DNA from: Akkermansiaceae bacterium
GTDB taxonomy: Bacteria > Verrucomicrobiota > Verrucomicrobiia > Verrucomicrobiales > DEV007
Length of the DNA: 64,000 nt
Direction: 5' to 3'
NCBI GenBank assembly: GCA_024233085.1
Contig: JACKQC010000006.1
Location: 1 to 64,000, forward strand
The position numbers and the translations under genes are program-made. The notes under the pieces were generated by a model, which did no database searches, was not told the origin of the DNA, and saw only the letters and a list, made by a program, of their open reading frames with translations. Below are positions 54,001 through 58,655 of this stretch, in pieces. Every line of letters starts with the position of its first letter. Position 1 is the stretch's first letter.

Positions 54001-57000
54001 TTCAGCGCCGTCAGGACCCCCACCACCGCGTTGGCCGCCCCGTTTTCGGCCACTGTCGCGTTGCTCAGGCCAATGTCCGTCGCCGGTTCGTTCACGTCGG
54101 TGACGGTGATGGCGAAGGACTTCGCGAAGCCGCCGCCGAGCCCGTCGTCGGCCTGAATTCGGACGCTGTAGCCGCTCTTGGCCTCGAAGTTGGCGCTTCC
54201 CGCCAGCCGCAGCGAATTCCCCGCGATCTGAAACGCGCCGTTGTCGGTGTCCCCCGCGCCCGCGACGAGACTGAAAGTGTGGGTCGCCAGCGCGTCCGGG
54301 TCCCCCAACGCCGCCAGCATTCCCACTTCGGCTCCGGCCACGTTGTTCTCCGGAAGGGTGCTGGAACTCAGGGCGATATCCGTGGGCGGCTCGTTCACGT
54401 TCGTCACGGTGACGGTGAAAGCCTTCGAGTAGGTTCCACCCTCGCTGTCGCTCGTCTGGATGCGCACCTGATAGCTGGCCTTCGTCTCGAAATCGGCGCT
54501 CCCGGTCAGGCGGAGGGAATTCCCCAGGATGTCGAAGGCCCCATTGTCCGTGTCCCCCGCGCCCGCGGCGAGTGAGAAGGTGTGGCTTTGTCCGGGGTCG
54601 GGATCCGTCGCCGAGAGGGCGCCCACCACCGTTTCGGCGGGCTGGTTTTCCGCGACGGTGCTGGCGCTCAGCGTGATGTCGCTCGGGTCCGTGTTGGCCA
54701 CGACGATGGACATCGTGTTCGGGGTCGGGTCGAGATTGACTCCCCCGTTGGCCGTCGAGCCGTTGTCCCGCACCTGAAAGGTGAAACTCGTGCTCAGGGT
54801 CCCGTTCCAGACCGGGAGCGCGGCGGGTCCGCCATTCGAAATCTGGAGAGGCACCGCCTGGGCTCCCTGTCCGGCGGGTGCCAGCATCCGCGCGCCGTTC
54901 GCGGAGACCGACGGGCTTCGATAGCCTTTCCCGGAAAGGCGCGACACCCAAGTCGCGCCGGAGTCGGAGGAAGTGTAAACATTTCCGCTGTCGAAGGCGT
55001 TGGAAACGGTGGCGATGGCGGTCGTGCCGTCGGCGCTGCATTGGACTCGGCCCCAGTTCCGCGCGGAATCCCGGGCGGTCCAGGTCGCGCCGGAATCCGT
55101 CGAGGTGTAAATGGCTCCGCCCGCGACCGTCGCCATGAGAACGGTTCCGTCGGCCGAGGAGGCCACCCCCGCCCAGGCCCGGTTGCTCTCGCGCGCCGTC
55201 CAACTGACTCCGGCATCGGTGGAGGTGTAAAGCCGCCCCGTGTTCAGATCGGACGCGATCAGTTTCGCGCCGTCGGAGGAAGTCGCGACGGCCGAGACTA
55301 CGCTCGAGCCCGGAACGGGGCGGTTGCTCCAGGTGACGCCGCCGTCCGAGCTGGTCTGGACCGACGAACTGTAGAAGGCCGCCACGATCTTCAACCCGTC
55401 CGACGAGACCGCCACGTCCGACCAATCGCGGGAGTTTTCCCGGGGCGTCCAGGTGGCGCCGGCATCGGTGGAGACCTGGATCTGATCCTGACGCATCGCG
55501 GCGACCAGGCGAAGGCCGTCTCCCGATACCGCGATGGCGACGGGCGTCTTGTCGGTGAGACGGGCCGTCCACGTCGCGCCTCCGTCGTTCGATATCCGCA
55601 GACCGCCCCCCCAGATGCCGAAGGCGGCGATGCCACCGTCGCTCGACAGCGCGCTCGACAGCCCGTCGAGGTTCGAGAGGCCCGGTGCGTCGGACCACGT
55701 CACGCCCGCGTCCGTGCCCAGCACGGAGATTTCCTGTCCCGCCGTCACCGGCGCGCCGGCGACGGTGAGGGAGCCGTTTCCGGGAAGGGTGGCGATCCTG
55801 ACCGACACAAAATCGTCGGGTGGCACGTCGGCGTCGGTGAAACCGAAATCGGACAGGGTGAAGGAATAGACTCCCGTCGGAGCGGGCACCGACCGGTCCG
55901 TGCCCGAGGGCGCCTGCGCCGGCGGAGCCGGGACCGGGCCGTCGTATCGCTCCGCCGAAGCCAGCGGGTTGCCGTCGTACCCGCCCGAGACCAGCACGTC
56001 GCCGTCCGCCAGCAAAGCGGCGGCGTGAAACCAGCGAGCCGTGCCCATGGCGAAGCCCGCGCTCCAGGTGTTGGCGCCGGGATCGTAAATCTCCGTGCTC
56101 GAAAGAAACGAACCGTCATTACCGCCGGCCAACAGCACCTTCCCATCCCCCAAAAGCGTGGCGGTGGGATTTTGCCGAGTGAGGCCGGTGGAAGCCGCCG
56201 CCGTCCATGTGTTCGCCGCCGGGTCGTAAATCTCCGTCGTGTTTGTCCTCCCCGATCCGGTGTCGCCCCCGATCGCCAACACCCGTCCGTCCGACAGCAG
56301 GACCAGATCGTGATCGGCCCGCGGCGTGCCCATCGACGCCGCCGCGGACCAGGTGTTCGTCGCCGGATTGAAAATCTCCGCCACCGCCGTCACCACACCC
56401 GCCGTGTTGGTCCATCCGCCCGTGACCAGCACCCGGCCGTCAACCAGCCGGCAGGCCCGCACGTATTCGCCGTGCTCCACGCTCATGTTGGGCAGATTCG
56501 ACCAGATATTCGAGACGGGATCGTAAACGGTCGCCGTGGCGAGATGGTTAAGACCATTGGCCCAGCCCCCCGCCGCCAGGCAGCGCCCGTCGTTCAAAGC
56601 CACCAGGGCGAATTTCTGCCGGCCGGTCGACATCGACGCGACGGTCGCGAACGTGTCGGTGGCGGGATCGAAAAGCTGGGCGGACGACAACGCGGACCCT
56701 CCCGAATTCCCTCCCGCCACCAGGACCCGGCCATCCGCGAGCCGATCGGCGTCAAAATGATACAATTGCGGCGCCCCGGACAACGCCGTCCACGCGTTCG
56801 TCGATGGATCGTAAAGCGCCCCCAATGCCGTCGCCGCCCCCCCGCCATGCGTGCCGCCCACCAGCAGCACCCGGCCATCGTTCAAAAGGACGGTGCGATG
56901 AAGAAACCGGGCGTTCGTAAAACTGCCCGCCGCGGAAAAAGCGCCCTGCGCCTCCGCCGAAACCCCCGCCGCCAGCATCCACAACGCCACTCCCGTCCTC

Positions 57001-57080
57001 CACAACCAGCGCGCCGGGAAGTCGCCATGAAAACCGTTCCGATTGGCCGTGGCCGCGAAATTCGAAATGGCTGACTTCAT
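39003..57080 (-). CDS. Giant surface protein B: Kelch, nested propellers, cadherin-like, RCC1, MBG, LysM, shared C-terminal domain
   Basis: 6,025 residues. The ATG at 57080 gives an export signal ('WRTGVALWMLAAGVSAEAQ'); the frame is open 42 bp further only from a TTG. Order, with approximate positions: Kelch repeats (56950-55960); first propeller inserted in a beta-sandwich (55725-54865); three cadherin-like repeats (54740-53770); five 'VNDAP'-type Ig-like units (53770-52570); PKD-like, cadherin-like and HYR-type units (52570-50960); FN3-like units (to 50060); MBG (50050-49800); RCC1-type repeats (49150-48240); bacterial Ig-like units; cadherin-like beta-sandwich (46500-46200); second and third nested propellers; ASH-type domain (41680-41290); shared C-terminal domain with LysM. 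No catalytic domain was identified. Confidence 0.9.
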   Translation of the reverse strand: MKSAISNFAATANRNGFHGDFPARWLWRTGVALWMLAAGVSAEAQGAFSAAGSFTNARFLHRTVLLNDGRVLLVGGTHGGGAATALGALYDPSTNAWTALSGAPQLYHFDADRLADGRVLVAGGNSGGSALSSAQLFDPATDTFATVASMSTGRQKFALVALNDGRCLAAGGWANGLNHLATATVYDPVSNIWSNLPNMSVEHGEYVRACRLVDGRVLVTGGWTNTAGVVTAVAEIFNPATNTWSAAASMGTPRADHDLVLLSDGRVLAIGGDTGSGRTNTTEIYDPAANTWTAAASTGLTRQNPTATLLGDGKVLLAGGNDGSFLSSTEIYDPGANTWSAGFAMGTARWFHAAALLADGDVLVSGGYDGNPLASAERYDGPVPAPPAQAPSGTDRSVPAPTGVYSFTLSDFGFTDADVPPDDFVSVRIATLPGNGSLTVAGAPVTAGQEISVLGTDAGVTWSDAPGLSNLDGLSSALSSDGGIAAFGIWGGGLRISNDGGATWTARLTDKTPVAIAVSGDGLRLVAAMRQDQIQVSTDAGATWTPRENSRDWSDVAVSSDGLKIVAAFYSSSVQTSSDGGVTWSNRPVPGSSVVSAVATSSDGAKLIASDLNTGRLYTSTDAGVSWTARESNRAWAGVASSADGTVLMATVAGGAIYTSTDSGATWTARDSARNWGRVQCSADGTTAIATVSNAFDSGNVYTSSDSGATWVSRLSGKGYRSPSVSANGARMLAPAGQGAQAVPLQISNGGPAALPVWNGTLSTSFTFQVRDNGSTANGGVNLDPTPNTMSIVVANTDPSDITLSASTVAENQPAETVVGALSATDPDPGQSHTFSLAAGAGDTDNGAFDILGNSLRLTGSADFETKASYQVRIQTSDSEGGTYSKAFTVTVTNVNEPPTDIALSSSTLPENNVAGAEVGMLAALGDPDALATHTFSLVAGAGDTDNGAFQIAGNSLRLAGSANFEAKSGYSVRIQADDGLGGGFAKSFAITVTDVNEPATDIGLSNATVAENGAANAVVGVLTALNDPDAGATHTFALAAGTGDTDNGAFNLLGNQLRLSAGADFETKNSYSVRVAADDGGPGGVFEKAFTVTVTDVNEAPTITSIGGPTIDEDEDTGALGFTVGDPEGGTLTVTAATSNAALAPLGAISISPVSGGPGARTVTVTPLANQFGSATITLTVTDPGGLTATSAFDLTVSPVNDAPTVSDISDQAVSIGGNTGPISFSVGDVETAAGTLAVTASSSNETLLPPSGIALGGADGARTIALTPAAGMTGNVTVTVTVSDGDLSASDSFVLAVSNGAPTLGAIADQNVDEDGATGALAFTVDDAETPAGDLAVTAASDNPALVPVSAIVLGGSGGNRTVTVTPAANGFGAATITLTVSDGQLTASRSFVLNVAPVNDPPTISDIADRSTDEDTPAGPVAFTIADLETDAASLAVSAATGNAALLPLSGIAFGGMGENRTVTLTPAANQFGSATVTITVDDGTESVADSFVLTVNAVNDAPEVAADAAAVSAGEGSEATATGTFSDAEGAAGVTLTASLGAVTKDDGAGTWTWRHTPADGPASPIVTITATDNGAPMESATASFTLNVANVAPAYDLGPDADLPPPSGDLSRTVNFTDPGDDTWTGTVDYGDGTPAGALGIDAGAKTFSLGHTYTESGTYVVSVSLSDGDGPPTAHSFNVTAVLNLAPTAVSLSQSTVAENGSPGQVVGLLSATDPDAGQTHSFALVPGAGGDDNAAFSIVGNELRLVAAADFETTPTLGVRVRATDDGSPAFSVEQAFTITVTNVNEPPTADGQGLSTAEDTPLAVTLTGDDPDAGAMLSFSVAGQPAHGTLAGSGASLTYTPAENYFGPDSFTFRVSDGALESDPATVTINVTPVNDPPLVDALADLTLEATGPGGAVAVFNVTGTDIEDGAIAGAGVPASGATFPLGTTAVTTTVTDSGGLSATGAFDVTVRDTVAPELTPPADVTTPATSPAGAAVNYGMALATDAVTASPDLLYSHPSGGTFPIGETVVTVTATDAAGNATMASFTVTVGPGLPVLGTPSASGITEQAATLAGTVLFDGGAGLTERGFLFAKGNANPDPMPGGAGVLSVAAPASGVFSAGITFAPGSHIAFRSFAVGEGGTAYSPVANFTAPPSVPTVSAGPAAAITYFSADLSGNVDSDGGGTISSRGFVVSATPDPRLGGPGVMATTAGTGPGAFGGTVSGLQASTVYYARAFATNESGTSHSAMQAFRTGPAPPVVGDVNLVRELASIVEVFSIVTGVAQESGFVYGSDQITPTLENAARVVSPVVTGPANARITGLQPLTYYSVRAYAIGAGTVVYSPVRVVRTRDLTDLYVQIGSVSRPYGADNPPIPIVLSGLQNGDNLTATAVTSADRSSKPGQYPVTAAFTDPGKVLGNYRVVTPGGTLTVTPAPSTVTGKNVTVVVNPANPTVVPLEATVTSAAGVVGQGEVRFQIKNGGTNLGAAVVGAVANGSAAVDYPVPAGTADGVYTLEVSFSSTVHAPSSSSEATVALVPPGGAVRLIGMPERVASGRSFSFLVAVFQPDGQIDRNFNGTVGFRCSDDRAVLPGDVSFNPFLDQGRKRVTITLRRVGGTVVRAFKTATGEGESKAVTVTPKMPGTDLLMFPRGLLEPVPLGNYAEPIQSLAAGLNHSLMVKGGEVFSWGSNSRGQLGPSTGSSGMPGALRPSLTGIVQVSAGMEYSLALHEDGTVYAWGRNDLGQLGNGAQSFYPNFQPSPVKDLTNVVSIAALKNCGVAVKADGSLWVWGLDPVFNRLELVPARRSGGQNLGALFGGENHGLVLDNAGHLLGFGANYAGRLGPGGGGYPVYPPVGIGPNPSGAAAGVFHSMALDAEGRVWNWGLGQAGQILPYQSYYPVLFPDVRINGQPGKAVSIAASALGSAAVTADGKLLAWGAGYGPRPADLTGGREFVSVASGGVAQHFLALAVASPAAIALTADRPSANRGEPSKFRYEFRDSVGDALGYEYAHQIVSSDPDATIGGQRLPLDVKSAGGEIDVVFGRPGRQEVTVRFPNNPALRATASVNIGAPTQTYLAAADDRDGDSWVSVRAAVVSPNATVNGGGVYFHALHGDQVIGFAGYAISNGFAGGWMRLDRSLIPAGTTALTLRGIYTGSAATGFFSSVKLGTLVLADGASAAPNGPAAEGLTGAFAEGTYQDFDGPVGGPPPGFAPAGEPISQGETAPEDEMVPDPLTVSYSLEPAVVTVSGSVAPATAGQVILSLTDADEDAVGAPLAAEVGPDGSYSADYTLPGGLIVGHYVMHHDFLGTENDPSARTQSALVVEPAAVTLTVTGAVAPYRTGESSVTIWATLESPAGLFSEGTVAFEVRDIHGMTIGAPVEGPVTEGAAAVEYALPAGLAPGRYQIYGAFAPGLEPGNFQRAFDDTHTLEIQQNAEPTTVTVTPETVTRSMGPIDVMCEATVRSESFVVNEGSATFQLFLENTPVGSPVTAPVTGGDAGATLTVPADAAPGLYRLVVSYLGTAAFLDSGGEAEFLVTDPAETRLAALALSEVAISPAFDGDWLEYNAIAANAVTEVGVIPVPLDPAATVTVNGVAVSPGLGGDPVTLTGDSTAIAIVVTSSDENNSRTYTVTVQRQSNQAPTDILLDNGSGETSGALSAVDPDDGQQHVFELVPGTGDEDNAAFVVDGNSISLTLEALVERRETYHLRVRATDNGDPALAFEKELVMTVADPNDAPRFTSYDGAANVQISVPENASLAATVAAEDPDFPVQRLTYTLDGPDSASLGVDAGGKVSFLAPPDFETPGDVDMDGVYRVTVTVTDSGDPALSATQALEIRVTGLDEAPVAKAVAASTLEDSAGVTVTLDATDPEGSDLEYSIVSPPDPAEGRLDTVTGNSVVFHPAPDFFGEATFTYRASDGSNDSLEATVTVTVDPVNDAPAFSLPKAKSVPAGQAWVERGGDAPHRTIAMSDDGLKLAMAHFGGQIYTSTDGGETWIPRAGAGLRNWVSIAMSADGAKLAAAENGGQIYLSTDGGVTWAAAAAAGSRGWISVAASADGMKLVAAEHIGHLYVSADGGATWAESGNSDFWTSVASSADGAKLAAVATGDRQIHRSADGGTTWTAAVGAGTGDWTSIASSDDGMTIAAVAHGGQIRLSTDGGATWTARESARTWVSVAMSADGAKLLAAEQDGLLHQSANGGDTWEPRESARTWTAVASSADGTRLAAVVFGGKIYTSREENSSAGVEVTAGSGPFSRPGFAFDISPGPVNEAGQTVSFEVSADADGLFAVPPAIDETGELTFIPGTMTGTATVTVTARDNGGTDRGGIDASEPRTFAISIANGPPTLSHTDDQDTSEDFPIGPFSFTVGDAETAPGDLVVTAVSDNQTLIPDANLTLGGGGAERTLTIQPAPDRHGMATITVSVTDGVHTVTDDFTVSVAPVNDPPIFALAMDAVTVEAGSGAHSYAGFATGVSPGPDDESAQTVSFEVTTSDGALFAAVPAIAADGTLSFTPGAAAGTAAGTATVTVTARDNGGTDRGGMDTGERRTFTLTVTAGGGAPPAFADRAIPEDGATDPIPFTVGEGAMVTVRSGDQTLVPDANLALGGSGTERTLTIHPAPDRHGMATITVSVTEGAHTVKRTFTLTVTPVNDAPSFTLPDGEGDLPPGEVWTPYVENHRWSSIASSADGSHLAAVAYFGHIHVSSDFGATWTARESDRHWRSIASSADGRHLAAVVLGGQIHVSSDFGATWAPRSVEQQNWSALALSGNGREVLAAVYNGTPHQLDGPGLGPIAALSGTGREWVGVARSADGQKQAAIAYGGGLWHSEDAGQTWLETPDLGGYAGEGGGGRNWTSIAISGAGVAVAADFGEGSDGGFLFRLEGGSLVKLDAAGRRPWESVACSTDGQKLLAAESRGHLHLSTDGGATWSERLDDNPRGWRAVASSADGERLMAAEFGGRIYVSTDSGATWKAREFDRDWNSVSMSADGLTLGATVHFGQIYLSTDGGETWRVREAGTDRFWTALAISADGARMAAAEYEGSLYFSEATPAPHRVTVHAGAGAFTRAGFATEILAGPPDEVAAPQAVSFQVTAADESLFDELPAIDAAGALTFTPGDRAGQTAVTVVARDDGGIEDGGIDRSAPKTFTVVVLAGPEIEVSGNGEEIPSGAAAPAEANGTDFGDVLEPGDTTVSQTFVIRNTGGDPLSITDLVLEATHAMEFSLKGFDLAVLPVVLGPGEETTFTIDFDPAGPGERVATVRIGSDDADEYPYTFALRGNGVPPGVRATPHAFAENNAPGATVARLDTIGAGSATGFAYTLEAGDGDTDNARFTVAGDELRLAESADFEAKASYSVRVRAADGMRELENPVRLVVTNANEPPRFTPGDDVGVGGGVTAPQTVANWATGIDDGDSTAEQALSFETGTDNDALFLAPPAIAPDGTLTFTPAGETGSATVNVVLTDDDSLDGAALSTEIASFVITVGDANRDRRAPVVRLTAPSSKTRTVDASFDIAGTVADDSSLSSLEVKVNGRSLKLDGPLAFTPGQAMPWSVTGVKAENGPNRVEVVAIDGMGHRTRVVKTVNHWNERPELAGVYQAWMKPEGTPANEKTGLVTVNLTARGAFSGTVVHLGRPSHFRGVLDNEGRARFYTSRTAIADEADGLPLYPQYKKFVSGDTGTIAPVGILRFAVTDPTAAARTHTVLAGENLYRIALRYDVTMGAIALANHISNVANIHAGQVLTIPVQGETGLTGTFDGPPDTNGAAGTRLAAFQGHRAPHGKTNPVPDAFLNRQSRGKLVKGVYNVVFGAKDQTPALDSAKYPRGDGFAVLSLGTTGTLSLRGQLADGTKFMTGALLRLNHSAAIHAPLYRAAGSLGGELLFADQPDTDLSATDLLWIAPANARAARHVDGWPNGIRVDLAGTQFTPPASLDFGQGATRTDGGNAEVVLDEGQLTTNLVLPVNVDPVTGKATYPATPVRAAGFSLKLDGRTGQFGGTFIHENGARLKYQGILLNKGKNRGGFGFFLTPRPNGESGGVGLQIPAPPVETN
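39006..40376 (-). other. Shared C-terminal domain of giant B with inserted LysM
   Basis: A 457-residue terminal region homologous to the last 374 residues of giant A. The extra length is chiefly the LysM insertion and a loop near its start ('YTSRTAIADEADGLPLYPQYKK'). Downstream homology resumes at 'PHGKTNPVPDAFLNR' (giant A 'PYGKKMPVPDELLNR') and runs to the C-terminus. Confidence 0.85.
39915..40049 (-). other. LysM domain inside the giant B C-terminal domain
   Basis: Forty-five residues with the LysM pattern: 'HTVLAGENLYRIALRYDVT', then 'ALANHISNVANIHAGQVLTIPV'. LysM domains bind N-acetylglucosamine polymers such as peptidoglycan or chitin. In giant A the same point holds only a short loop, so this is an insertion. 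Confidence 0.9.
42015..43130 (-). repeat. Nested propeller 3 in giant B (about nine units)
   Basis: About nine units of the type 'SADGRHLAAVVLGGQIHVSSDFGATW'. They lie between 'VNDAPSFTLPDGEGDLPPGEVW' and 'RVTVHAGAGAFTRAGFATEI', which are adjacent in an uninterrupted copy of the module near 43680-43810. Confidence 0.8.
44430..45260 (-). repeat. Nested propeller 2 in giant B (seven units)
   Basis: Seven units of about 41 residues, such as 'SADGAKLAAAENGGQIYLSTDGGVTW', consistent with one seven-bladed propeller. They are inserted between 'VNDAPAFSLPKAKSVPAG' and 'VEVTAGSGPFSRPGFAFDI', the same module position as in propeller 3. Confidence 0.82.
48240..49150 (-). repeat. RCC1-type repeat region in giant B
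   Basis: Units of about 50 residues such as 'GLNHSLMVKGGEVFSWGSNSRGQLG', 'GMEYSLALHEDGTVYAWGRNDLGQLG' and 'GVFHSMALDAEGRVWNWGLGQAGQI', matching the RCC1 propeller pattern (alpha-tubulin-suppressor type). About five to six units are seen, one of them diverged. Confidence 0.85.
54865..55725 (-). repeat. Nested propeller 1 in giant B (about seven units)
   Basis: Seven or so units such as 'SSDGAKLIASDLNTGRLYTSTDAGVSW'. They sit between 'LPGNGSLTVAGAPVTAGQEIS' in part and 'FTFQVRDNGSTANGGVN', two halves of a beta-sandwich module common in large bacterial surface proteins. Confidence 0.8.
55960..56950 (-). repeat. Kelch-repeat region in giant B
   Basis: Six or so units such as 'LLNDGRVLLVGGTHGGGAATALGALYDPSTNAWT' in part, with the 'DGRVLVAGG...LYDPxTxxW' Kelch pattern, forming an N-terminal propeller just after the signal peptide. 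Confidence 0.88.
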
Positions 57081-57432
57081 AGAAATGGCTGAATTCAAGG
57101 GACGCGCGTAAAGCGACCGCAATCACCAAGCCCGCTGGAGGATCGCACACCCCGGATCAGTCAACCGCCTCCCCCAACTGACAGATTGAAACGGCCTTAC
57201 CACGAAAACCCGGCGATTTAATCCGGAAAAACGAATTCCGCAAGCAACAAGGTTAACCCGCTCGCGAAAATTTTGCTCAAACCTGATAATATTTTCGCTT
57301 TCGGAAGATTCTTGCCCGAAAAACCCTTTCGAGAGGCGTCAGGACCGGCGAACGCCATGGCAAAACACTGTCGCCGATCGGCGGCCTCCCCGGTTGCGCC
57401 CCGAGGCGACGAAGTCGGATTTTATCCGATTC

Positions 57433-57463
57433 AACAGGGTACAGTGGGAGACCCAACCCTGTT
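57433..57463 (+). repeat. Intergenic 31-bp palindromic repeat, copy 6
   Basis: Left arm AACAGGGTACAGT, spacer GGGAG, right arm ACCCAACCCTGTT. The right arm is intact, while the left arm has changed at its inner end. It is the only copy not just beyond a stop codon; it lies in a divergent promoter gap. Confidence 0.88.
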
Positions 57464-57584
57464 CAATACGAGGCCCGTCAACTCGACGCCCATCAATCCC
57501 CACGAGAACGTGAATCCCCCCACTCACTTTTCCTGATTGGTGCAAATTTTTATAAAAACCAGAAAATTTAAATTTTCTAAAATA

Positions 57585-57612
57585 TCGACTTGCGTATTAT
57601 GGTTTTTATAAT
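57585..57612 (+). promoter_or_regulatory. Putative sigma-70-type promoter for the coiled-coil gene
   Basis: A perfect -10 hexamer TATAAT (57607-57612) follows a partial -35 TCGACT (57585-57590, four of six matches) after a 16-bp spacer, in the AT-rich stretch. Transcription would start near 57619, leaving a leader of about 20 bases without an evident ribosome-binding site. Confidence 0.55.
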
Positions 57613-57638
57613 ATTTTTCAGAAAATCAAGCATCTGCC

Positions 57639-58121
57639 ATGACGCCTCTCTCTCCCTTTTCCGACACCGCCATCGGCGAATTCGACGAATTGGCTCCCCT
57701 CCAGAAGTCGAAAGCGGCCGCCCCGCCGCGTCCTCAGCCGGCCCATCACCACAAGGACCTGGCGTCCCACGTCCGCGAAATCGACGCTCGTGTCACCGTC
57801 CTCGAAACGGCCATCCTCGAGCACGCCACCATCCTTCGCGACCGCATCGGGCAGCGTCTCGATCGCCTCGAGCAGAAACTCCGCTTCGAATCCAACGGCC
57901 TGCGCAAGGCGATGGAATCGCAGTCGGCCGATCGCGACCACAAGATTGTCGAGCTGACCCAGTCGCTCACCTCGGCGATGGACCGCGTGGAATCGAATCA
58001 TCAGGCCGTCTCGGTCAAGGCCACCATGGAAGACCTGATCGCCGCGCTGGCGACGACGCGCAACCATCTCGACACGCTCGCCCAGGCCGTGACCACGACC
58101 CGGGCGGAACTGTCCGCGTGA
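57639..58121 (+). CDS. Coiled-coil protein of unknown function
   Basis: 160 residues with no signal peptide or membrane span, so probably cytoplasmic. Residues about 1-40 are Pro/Ala/His-rich ('PPRPQPAHHHKDL'); from about 42 to 155 the sequence is almost continuous amphipathic helix with heptad-like spacing ('VREIDARVTVLETAILEHATILRDRIGQRLDRLEQKL', then 'IVELTQSLTSAMDRVES'), typical of a trimeric or dimeric coiled coil. No family is recognised. It has its own AT-rich promoter region and is followed 105 bp later by the Cys-rich exported protein. It could be a structural or scaffold protein; that is a guess. Confidence 0.75.
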   Translation: MTPLSPFSDTAIGEFDELAPLQKSKAAAPPRPQPAHHHKDLASHVREIDARVTVLETAILEHATILRDRIGQRLDRLEQKLRFESNGLRKAMESQSADRDHKIVELTQSLTSAMDRVESNHQAVSVKATMEDLIAALATTRNHLDTLAQAVTTTRAELSA

Positions 58122-58226
58122 CCCGTCCGATCGGACGGCGGCGACGCGGCATTTGACGGAAGCGGCGGCTTGCGCGAGTCTTTGAGAGGCTCGCCGGGCG
58201 CTCGCCCGGTCCGTTCGGTTTCCGCT

Positions 58227-58655
58227 ATGAAACGCCGTGTCACAGGGATTTTGCTGGCGCTCCTCGTCGCCAATCCCTTCTGCTGTTGCCTGGCCCGGGG
58301 ACACTCCCTCACGACCTCGGCGCCTTCGCCCTCCGGCGAAAAACACGCCTGCTGCGCCCACGAGGAGTCCGGCGGCGCGGCGGCACGAAAGCATTTGCCT
58401 GCGCCGGCCGACGATCCGGAACCGTGTGACTGTGAATCGGAAGGCCGGCGTCAGGCTCTGCTTCCCGGAGATGACGGGGCCTCGGTGGCCGGCGGCCGGA
58501 TCTCTTTCGAAATCCCGGGGTGGACGGCTTTCGGGACCGCTTCGGCGTCCCTGTCGTGCTCACCGCGGGAAATTTTCGCGGCGCACCCGTCGCCCGCGAT
58601 TCACGGACCGCCCGCCCGGGTGACGGCGGAGTGGTTCTGCGTGCGGCGGCTTTGA
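58227..58655 (+). CDS. Small Cys-rich exported protein preceding the heavy-metal efflux operon
   Basis: 142 residues. The N-terminus 'MKRRVTGILLALLVANPFCCCLARG' is a signal peptide with a Cys cluster at its end, which could be a lipoprotein site. The mature part has 'HACCAHEE', 'PCDCESE' and a terminal 'EWFCVRRL'. Similar small His/Cys-bearing proteins precede Cus-like operons in several phyla and may bind or report metal, but no family is assigned. It is 172 bp upstream of the outer-membrane channel gene on the same strand, so it could be co-regulated. The ATG at 58227 is favoured because it starts the signal peptide. Confidence 0.65.
   Translation: MKRRVTGILLALLVANPFCCCLARGHSLTTSAPSPSGEKHACCAHEESGGAAARKHLPAPADDPEPCDCESEGRRQALLPGDDGASVAGGRISFEIPGWTAFGTASASLSCSPREIFAAHPSPAIHGPPARVTAEWFCVRRL

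Larger units (their letters stand above)
57081..57638. promoter_or_regulatory. Divergent 558-bp intergenic region upstream of giant B
   Basis: This gap separates giant B (minus) from the coiled-coil gene (plus). It holds palindrome copy 6 (57433-57463), a strikingly AT-rich stretch (57540-57630) in an otherwise GC-rich window, and a plausible promoter for the plus-strand gene. Short frames in the gap use TTG starts and cross the palindrome, so I do not call a gene. No structured RNA was recognised. The giant B promoter is not evident. Confidence 0.5.

Noticed and set aside
42861..54575. An 11.7-kb open frame (3,904 codons) on the plus strand, antisense to giant B
   Set aside because: Its translation is Arg/His/Gly/Pro-rich with no domain, while the minus strand encodes recognisable domains throughout. 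GC-rich codon use leaves the opposite strand free of stops.
57081..57122. Extended start of giant B at 57122
   Set aside because: It would use TTG and add 14 residues before the signal peptide; the ATG at 57080 is better.
57273..57536. Possible 87-residue gene upstream of the coiled-coil gene
   Set aside because: It needs a TTG start, runs through palindrome copy 6 and has no recognisable feature.
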